From CAZEVY01 sp964515555 (GTDB lineage Bacteria > Acidobacteriota > Terriglobia > Bryobacterales > Bryobacteraceae), in NCBI GenBank assembly GCA_964515555.1, contig CAZEVY010000139.1:1-11297 (forward strand): DNA of 11,297 nt, written 5' to 3'. Position numbers and translations under genes: made by a program. Of the stretch, positions 6,069-11,297 are shown piece by piece (position 1 is the first letter of the stretch; each line of letters starts with the position of its first letter). The notes below the pieces were generated by a model that worked only from the letters and a program-made list of their open reading frames with translations, was not told the origin of the DNA and did not search any database.

Positions 6069-7565
6069 ATGCCATCGAGACGAACCGTTCTGGGATACGG
6101 ACTCGGATTGTGCGGAGCGGCTCTGACCCGCCGCGCCCGCGCCGACGTCGCGCCCCTGGTCGCCTATCGCGCCGAGATCGAGCCCCTGGTGCGGCTCATC
6201 GAGACCACGCCCCGCGAGAAGTGCGTCGAGATGCTGGCGGCGCAGTTGCGCGCCGGTGTGCCGTATCGGCGCTTTCTGGCCGCACTCTACCTGGCGGGCG
6301 TGCGCAACGTCAACCCGCGGCCGCCGGGCTTCGCGCTGCACTGCCTGTTCGTGATCTGGTCGGCGCACGCCATGTCGCTCGATTCGCCGGAGAACGAACG
6401 CCTGCTGCCCCTGGTCTACGCCCTCGACCAGTTCAAAGCATCGCAGGACCGCGACGCGCGCGCCGCCGGCGGCGATTATTCGATGCGCGCCATTCCCGCC
6501 GCCTCCGTCCCGGCGGCCCGGGCGCGCCAGGAGCTCGTCGACGCCATGGAGGCCTGGGACCAGGAGCGCGCCGAGCGGGCGGTGACGGCGCTGCTTCGAT
6601 ATCACGGGCCGGCGGCGGCGATCGAGGTCCTGTGGCGCTACGGCGCGCGCGACTTCCGCAACATCGGCCACAAGGCCATCTTCGCGGCCAACGCCTGGCG
6701 GACGCTGGAGACCATCGGCTGGGAGCACGCCGAACCGGTGATGCGGTCGCTGGTGCTCGGCATGCTCGACTTCGGGCTGACGCAGCGCGTCCAGGGCTAC
6801 GTCTTCGAGGACCAGTGCTATCTGGAGAACGCCAAGCTCGCGCGCGCGATCGCCCCCAAGATCGCCTGGAACGAACAGGCCGGAGAACCCGGCGCGGCGC
6901 GCGGCCTGCTGGAGACGATGCGGTCGGCGCCGGCCGGCGAGGTGTGCGCGGGTGCGGCGAAATCGCTGGCGTCGGGCGCGCTCGCACCCGGCGACGTCTG
7001 GGACGCCGTGCATCTCGCCGCGGCCGAGATTCGCATGCGATGCTCGGGCGGCCAGGTGATCACGGGCCTCCACGCGGTCACCGCCGCCAGCGGACTGCGC
7101 CACTGCTATCAGGCCGCCTCCGACGCCGAAACGCGGGCCTTGCTGCTGCTGCAAGGCATCGGATGGATGGGCCAGTTCCAGGCCGTCGCCGCGCGCAACG
7201 AGAAGAACTTCCGCGATTTCAAGATCACTTCGATCGAAGCGGCCGAGCCGTCAGCGGGGGATTCCCTCGCCGAGACGCTGTCGCTGATCCCGAAAGACAT
7301 GGATACGGCGGCCTCGCGCGTCCTGCGCATCGGCGCCGACCCGGCGTCGTCGGCGCGCTTCGCCGCGGCGGCGCGGTCGCTGGTGTACCGCAAGGCGGCC
7401 GAGGTGCATTACTACAAGTACCCGGCGTCGATCTTCGAGGATCTGCCGCTGGTGAGCGCCGCCTGGCGTCCGCAGATCCTGGCCGCGACGGTCTACTACA
7501 TGCGGGGACCCGAGGATCCCGACCTGCCGCTGATGGTGCGCGCGCGGGAAGTGTTGAAGGCCTGA
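6069..7565 (+). CDS. Tat-signal protein of unknown function, helical, histidine-rich
   Basis: I do not recognise a characterised family. The 498 residues begin with a twin-arginine signal: SRRTVLG (3-9), a Gly/Leu/Ala core, then basic residues and a likely cleavage site ARA|D (23-26). The mature part is Ala-rich and probably almost all helical. Histidines lie in conserved-looking motifs: H91 and H100 in LHCLFVIWSAH, H179 in YHG, H201 in NIGHKAIFAANAW, H220 in WEHAEP, H315, H335 and H345 in GLHAVTAASGLRH, and H447. Folded export plus many histidines suggests a metal- or cofactor-containing enzyme, but this is inference. The GLHAVTAASGLRH region followed by an LLLLQGIGW helix faintly recalls questin-oxidase-like proteins (PF14027), which I cannot verify. 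The start is chosen by the GGAGG site and the Tat motif. The gene stands alone, divergent from the HTH gene, and its stop abuts that of the opposing Ig-repeat gene. Confidence 0.8.
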   Translation: MPSRRTVLGYGLGLCGAALTRRARADVAPLVAYRAEIEPLVRLIETTPREKCVEMLAAQLRAGVPYRRFLAALYLAGVRNVNPRPPGFALHCLFVIWSAHAMSLDSPENERLLPLVYALDQFKASQDRDARAAGGDYSMRAIPAASVPAARARQELVDAMEAWDQERAERAVTALLRYHGPAAAIEVLWRYGARDFRNIGHKAIFAANAWRTLETIGWEHAEPVMRSLVLGMLDFGLTQRVQGYVFEDQCYLENAKLARAIAPKIAWNEQAGEPGAARGLLETMRSAPAGEVCAGAAKSLASGALAPGDVWDAVHLAAAEIRMRCSGGQVITGLHAVTAASGLRHCYQAASDAETRALLLLQGIGWMGQFQAVAARNEKNFRDFKITSIEAAEPSAGDSLAETLSLIPKDMDTAASRVLRIGADPASSARFAAAARSLVYRKAAEVHYYKYPASIFEDLPLVSAAWRPQILAATVYYMRGPEDPDLPLMVRAREVLKA

Positions 7566-10500
7566 CTACTGTAGCGCAGCCGTCGCCGACAGCGAGTTCC
7601 CCTCGCTGTTAATCAGCGTCACCTGGACCGAGGCGATCGCCGTCGAGCCGCCGCCCGACACCGTGAACGACTGCGTGTAGGTGGTCTGCCCGCCGAACTG
7701 CGCCGAGGCCGCGCCGCGGAACCACGTGTTCGACGAATCCGTAAGCGGCACGCTGATCTCGGTGGTCTGGAGATTCGCGCCCGAAGCCGCCGTCAGGCGG
7801 AAGATCGCCGTCACCAGGCCGCGCGTGTTCGTGAAGGCCGTCGTGATCGCGTCGAATCCGTTCGCGGTGCGCACCAGGCGCAGTGTGCGAATCACCGGCA
7901 CGGCGCGCAGCACCCGCACGCTGCGTACCACCGTCTGCAGCGGCGCCCCCGTCGCGCCCTCCACCTGAAGCGTCGCGGTCAGCGTGATCACGCCCGCGAC
8001 CGTGCCCGTCTGGAGCGCCAGGCCCGGCGTCGAAAACGCCGCTTGCAGCGCGCCGGCGGCGATGCGCAGCGTCGCCGTGCGGCCGCCAGAGGAGAACTGC
8101 ACCGCCGGATCGTCGGCCGGGTTGGCGGCATCGGGCGCGAACGTCATCGTGATCTGCCCGACGAGCGGCAGCGGATAGGCGCTCGCGATGGAGAGGTCGA
8201 TCGACGGCTGCTGCGCCGAAGCCACCACCTCGGGCGGATTGCCGATGCTCGCCGCGGCCAGCGCCGGTGCGTTCACCGTGAGGCGGAAGCTCGCCGTCGC
8301 GATGCGGCCGCCGCCGTCGGATACCTGCACCGTAAAGGTCGCCACGCCGATGGCGGTGGGCGATCCGGTGATGCGGCCGGTATTGGCTTCGAGGGCCAGT
8401 CCCTCGGGTAGCGCACCGGCAATGACTCGCCACTGGTAGGGCTGCGATCCGCCGGCCGCCTGCAACGTCTGCGTGTAAGCCTCGCCGTAGCGCGCCGCCG
8501 GCAGCGGATCGGAGGTGGCGACGTTCAACCCGGGCTGCGAGACGATCAGCGTGAAGGCCTTCCGTGCCGTGGCGCCGGTCGAATCGCGCATCTCGATCGT
8601 GAAGTTGAACGTGCCGGTCGCCGTAGGCGTGCCGATCAGGATCCCTGTCGCCGGATTCAGCGTCACGCCGGGCGCGAGCGTGCCGGTCACCACCACCCAG
8701 TTGCCGTAGGGCGCCGTGCCTCCGGCGGCGGCCAGCTGCTGCTCGTACGCCGCGCCGACCGTCGCCGTGGGCAGCGCGGTTTCATTGGTGATCGCCAGAC
8801 CGGAGACCACCAGGATCGACATCGCCTGCGTCCGCGTGGTTCCTGCCGCGTCGCGCACCTGCACCGTGAAATTGAACGTGCCCGCCTGCGTGGGCCGCCC
8901 GCCGATCTGCCCGGTCGACGGGTTCAGCGTCAGACCTTGCGGCAGCGCGCCCGCCGTGATCGACCACTGATACGGCGCCGTGCCGCCCGCCGCCGCCAGC
9001 GGCTGCGAGTAGTCGACGTTCAGCGACCCTGCCTGAAGCTGGGCCCCCGAAATGATCGCAAGGCCCGCCGCCACCGCGACCGTCACCGAGCGGTTCACGA
9101 AGGCGCCCGCGGCGTCGGTGGCGCGCACCGAGAAGGTGTACGAGCCCTCTTGCGTCGGCCGGCCCGAGAGCACCCCCGCCGCGCTCAGCGTGAGTCCGGG
9201 CGGCATCGGACCGAGCGCCAGCGACCACGTGTAGGGCGGCGTCCCGCTCGTCGCCCCGAACGTGAAGGTATAGTCGACGCCCACCTGTCCGTTGGGCGGC
9301 GCGGCCGGGCTGATCACCGGCGGCGGTCCGACGATCAGCGTGAAGTTGGCGTTGGTCGTGTTGCCGCCGCTGTCGGTTACCGCGATCTCGAAGGTGAACG
9401 TGCCGGTCGCCGTCGGCGTGCCGCCGAGGATTCCCGCGGTCGAGAGCGTAATGCCCGCCGGCGCGGCGCCGTTGGTGATCGCCCAGGTGTAGGGCGCCAG
9501 GCCCCCGGTGGCGTTCATCACCTGCGAATAAAGCGTGCCGGTGGTGCCGCGCGGCAAGGCGCGCGCATTGTTGATGGCGAGGCCGCTGGTGACGGCGACG
9601 CCGAAGTCCCTTGTGATGGTCGCGCCGACGGCGTCGGTGAGGCGAATCGTCGCCTGGAAGCTCCCGGCATTGGTCGGCGTGCCCGATATGACGCCGGTGG
9701 CGCCGTTGAGCGTCAGACCCGGCGGCAGCGAGCCGGCCGAAACGGTCCACGTGTAGGTGCCGGTGCCGCCCGAAGCCGCCAGCGTCTGGTTGTAAGGCGC
9801 GCCCACGCCGCCGCCCGGAAGCGCGGTGGTGGTGATCGACGGCGCTCCGTTGATCGTCAGGTTGAAGGTCTTCTCGCCGAATGCGCCCGAGCTGTCGGTG
9901 GCGCGAACGGTGAAGCTGAATGCGCCGCCGGCGGTGGGAGTTCCGCCGAGAACGCCCGCGGCGCTCAGTGTCATTCCCGCCGGCAGCGACGATCCCGGCG
10001 CCAGCGTGAACGTGAAGCCCGTGCCCGTCCCGCCGACCGCGCTCAACGGGCGATTGATCGCCACCCCCACCGTCGACGCCGCCAGCGGCGACACCGTGGG
10101 AATCGTCACCGGCGGGTTGACGCTGATCGTGTAGGTCTTGTCGATGAACGCGCCGATCGAGTCCGTCGCGCGGACGGTGAACGTCGCCGCGCCCGCCGCG
10201 CTCGGCGTTCCTGTGATGCCTCCGCCCCCGGTCAACGTGAGGCCCGCGGGAAGCGGTCCCGATCCCGGCGCCAGCGTGAAGGCGTAGCCCGCGCCGCTGC
10301 CTCCGGTCGCCGTGAGCGTCTGCGAGTACGCGGTTCCGGTGGTGCCGTTCGGGAGCGTGTTCGGGGCGATGGCGAGCGCCGGATTGATGGTGACGGTGAT
10401 CGCCTTGTCGCCGAAGTTGCCGCCGCCGTCGGTCGCGCGGACAGTGAAGTTGTAGGCGCCCGCCGCGGTGGGCGTGCCCGCGAAACTGCCCGCCGGATTC

Positions 10501-11297
10501 AGCGCCAGTCCCGGCGGCAGCGGGCCCGATCCCGGCGCCAGCGCGAAGCCGAAGCCCGCGCCCGTGCCGCCGGTCGCGGTGAAGTTCTGCGAGTAGGCGA
10601 TGCCTACGGTGCCGGTAGGAAGCGGGTTTGCCGTCGGAATGGTCACCGGCGGATTCACGGCGATGCTGAGGTCCCGCTCGGTGAACGCCGCCGAGCTGTC
10701 GGTGAGCCGCACACGGAAGTTCGCGACGCCCGAGCCTGTCGGCGTACCCGTTATGGCGCCCGAGCCGCCGTCCAACGCCAGGCCCGCGGGCAACGCACCC
10801 GTCACGATCGTCCAACTGTAGCCGGATCCCGTTCCACCCGCGCCGGCCAGCGTCTGCGAATAGGGTGTGCCGACGGTTCCGCTCGCGAGCGACGCCGTGG
10901 AAATCGTCAGACCGGCGAAGACCGATATCTGCAATGGCTTGGTGACGGAGTTGCCGCCGCTGTCGGTCACTTTGACCGTGAAGCTGTTGACGCTGGGTCC
11001 GGTCGGCGTGCCGGTAATGGCGCCCCCGACGCTCATGGTCAACCCCGGCGGCAGCGTGCCGCCCGGCTCGAGCGTCCAGGTGTAGCCCGAACCGGTTCCA
11101 CCCGTCGCGAACAGCGTCTGGCTGTAGGGCGTGCCGACGGTTCCGTTCGGCATCGGGCTGTTGGTGCTGATCGCCAGCGCCGGGTTGATGCTGAGCGTGA
11201 AGGATTCGTCGATGAACGCGTTCAGGCCGTCGGTCGCGCGGATCGAGAACGTGAAAAACGGCCCCGAGCTGGTGGGTGTGCCGGTGAGCGCTCCTGC
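7566..11297 (-). CDS. Giant putative Ig-repeat (He_PIG-like) surface or secreted protein, C-terminal 1243 residues (partial)
   Basis: The reading frame is open to the right edge, so the N-terminus and any signal peptide are outside. Visible are the end of one repeat, eleven complete repeats of about 86-90 residues, and a non-repetitive C-terminal region of about 225 residues. Repeat consensus elements are G-T-V-G-x-x-Y-S-Q, A-x-G-G-T, LPxGLTL, a G-x-I-x-GTPT turn, FTVxxTDSxG and a linker such as NPALAI or PPVTIP. This matches putative Ig/cadherin-like He_PIG modules, which form extracellular beta-sandwich rods. The C-terminal part is also beta-rich and has no LPXTG motif, membrane helix or obvious sorting tag. 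A role in adhesion, matrix or carbohydrate binding is inferred from such proteins generally. The stop codon TAG (7566-7568) immediately follows the stop of the convergent gene. Confidence 0.9.
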   Translation of the reverse strand, partial: AGALTGTPTSSGPFFTFSIRATDGLNAFIDESFTLSINPALAISTNSPMPNGTVGTPYSQTLFATGGTGSGYTWTLEPGGTLPPGLTMSVGGAITGTPTGPSVNSFTVKVTDSGGNSVTKPLQISVFAGLTISTASLASGTVGTPYSQTLAGAGGTGSGYSWTIVTGALPAGLALDGGSGAITGTPTGSGVANFRVRLTDSSAAFTERDLSIAVNPPVTIPTANPLPTGTVGIAYSQNFTATGGTGAGFGFALAPGSGPLPPGLALNPAGSFAGTPTAAGAYNFTVRATDGGGNFGDKAITVTINPALAIAPNTLPNGTTGTAYSQTLTATGGSGAGYAFTLAPGSGPLPAGLTLTGGGGITGTPSAAGAATFTVRATDSIGAFIDKTYTISVNPPVTIPTVSPLAASTVGVAINRPLSAVGGTGTGFTFTLAPGSSLPAGMTLSAAGVLGGTPTAGGAFSFTVRATDSSGAFGEKTFNLTINGAPSITTTALPGGGVGAPYNQTLAASGGTGTYTWTVSAGSLPPGLTLNGATGVISGTPTNAGSFQATIRLTDAVGATITRDFGVAVTSGLAINNARALPRGTTGTLYSQVMNATGGLAPYTWAITNGAAPAGITLSTAGILGGTPTATGTFTFEIAVTDSGGNTTNANFTLIVGPPPVISPAAPPNGQVGVDYTFTFGATSGTPPYTWSLALGPMPPGLTLSAAGVLSGRPTQEGSYTFSVRATDAAGAFVNRSVTVAVAAGLAIISGAQLQAGSLNVDYSQPLAAAGGTAPYQWSITAGALPQGLTLNPSTGQIGGRPTQAGTFNFTVQVRDAAGTTRTQAMSILVVSGLAITNETALPTATVGAAYEQQLAAAGGTAPYGNWVVVTGTLAPGVTLNPATGILIGTPTATGTFNFTIEMRDSTGATARKAFTLIVSQPGLNVATSDPLPAARYGEAYTQTLQAAGGSQPYQWRVIAGALPEGLALEANTGRITGSPTAIGVATFTVQVSDGGGRIATASFRLTVNAPALAAASIGNPPEVVASAQQPSIDLSIASAYPLPLVGQITMTFAPDAANPADDPAVQFSSGGRTATLRIAAGALQAAFSTPGLALQTGTVAGVITLTATLQVEGATGAPLQTVVRSVRVLRAVPVIRTLRLVRTANGFDAITTAFTNTRGLVTAIFRLTAASGANLQTTEISVPLTDSSNTWFRGAASAQFGGQTTYTQSFTVSGGGSTAIASVQVTLINSEGNSLSATAALQ
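7589..7609 (+). terminator. Perfect hairpin downstream of the Tat-protein gene, inside the opposing CDS
   Basis: ACAGCGAG (7589-7596) and CTCGCTGT (7602-7609) form an 8-bp perfect stem with the 5-nt loop TTCCC, extendable by a G-T wobble. It begins 24 bases after the TGA of the Tat-protein gene, a normal place for a terminator, but only GTTAATC follows, so the U-tract is weak. On the other strand these bases encode NSEGNSLS near the C-terminus of the Ig-repeat protein. Confidence 0.4.
8244..11297 (-). repeat. Tandem Ig-like coding repeats: 11 full units plus one partial
   Basis: Each unit is about 258-270 bp. In reading order the boundaries are: partial 11297-11154; then 11153-10893, 10892-10626, 10625-10359, 10358-10089, 10088-9825, 9824-9561, 9560-9303, 9302-9042, 9041-8778, 8777-8508 and 8507-8244. 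Units 1-5 carry GTGxGF/Y after the GG turn, and units 3-5 add an APGS(G) insertion. Units 7-11 have PY at this place, mostly followed by xW, and unit 6 (GTGTYTW) is intermediate. Units 3 and 4 are about 60% identical by hand alignment and share 19-nt identical words. These are divergent protein-domain repeats, not short DNA repeats. Confidence 0.9.

Noticed and set aside
5946..7154. Minus-strand open frame of 402 codons opposite the Tat-protein gene
   Set aside because: Arg/Gly/Ala/His-rich composition typical of a reversed GC-rich gene; the plus frame has a Tat signal and a strong ribosome site.
5972..7612. Second plus-strand frame over the Tat-protein gene
   Set aside because: Arg-rich shifted frame of the real gene with no ribosome site and no coherent domain.
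8782..10815. 677-codon minus-strand frame inside the Ig-repeat gene
   Set aside because: It is a shifted reading of the repeat array; its apparent repetitiveness comes from the real frame's repeats.
8244..11297. Regular repeats considered as a CRISPR array or satellite DNA
   Set aside because: Units are about 260-270 bp, diverged, and keep one reading frame with a clear Ig-like protein consensus.
1..11297. tRNA, rRNA, insertion sequence, integrase or attachment site
   Set aside because: I found no cloverleaf-like or rRNA-like stretch, no transposase or recombinase motif and no terminal inverted repeats with target duplications; composition looks uniform.

Overview
This is a GC-rich bacterial window with a typical Gram-negative outer membrane. 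The mix of genes points to Acidobacteriota, probably a Bryobacterales/Solibacter-like member: a VWFA-related protein of the family common in acidobacteria, very long secreted proteins made of putative Ig (He_PIG-like) repeats, and a BamA with a long Pro/Gln/Ala-rich leader region. The taxonomic call is an inference from gene families; there is no rRNA or tRNA here to anchor it.

Left third (1-4263, all minus strand): transcription runs bamA, then skp/ompH, then a TadZ/CpaE-like atypical MinD/ParA-type ATPase that leaves the window on the left. BamA is the outer-membrane beta-barrel insertase and Skp the periplasmic chaperone that delivers unfolded porins to it, so this pair is an envelope-biogenesis unit. 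The ATPase normally belongs to Tad/Flp-type pilus or polar localisation systems. A nested inverted repeat sits between skp and the ATPase gene and may separate the two.

Middle (4264-6068): a plus-strand VWFA-related exported protein with a degraded metal site and an awkward start codon, then a minus-strand single-domain RodZ-type helix-turn-helix protein. The HTH gene has the best promoter in the window (TGGACA-17-TATGAT). Two copies of an 8-bp palindrome, CCGGCCGG, bracket that promoter 53 bp apart and look like a candidate operator pair.

Right half (6069-11297): a plus-strand protein of 498 residues with a twin-arginine signal and many histidines, of unknown function, runs head-on into a very large minus-strand Ig-repeat protein (1243 residues visible, N-terminus outside the window). 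The two stop codons abut with no base between them. A perfect hairpin that could terminate the plus-strand transcript lies inside the coding region of the opposing gene.

Most of the window is ordinary chromosomal content. I see no mobile element, CRISPR array, phage or defence locus. The parts most worth following up are the Tat-exported multi-histidine protein, the zero-gap convergent pair with its embedded hairpin, the palindrome pair around the HTH promoter, and the architecture of the Ig-repeat array.
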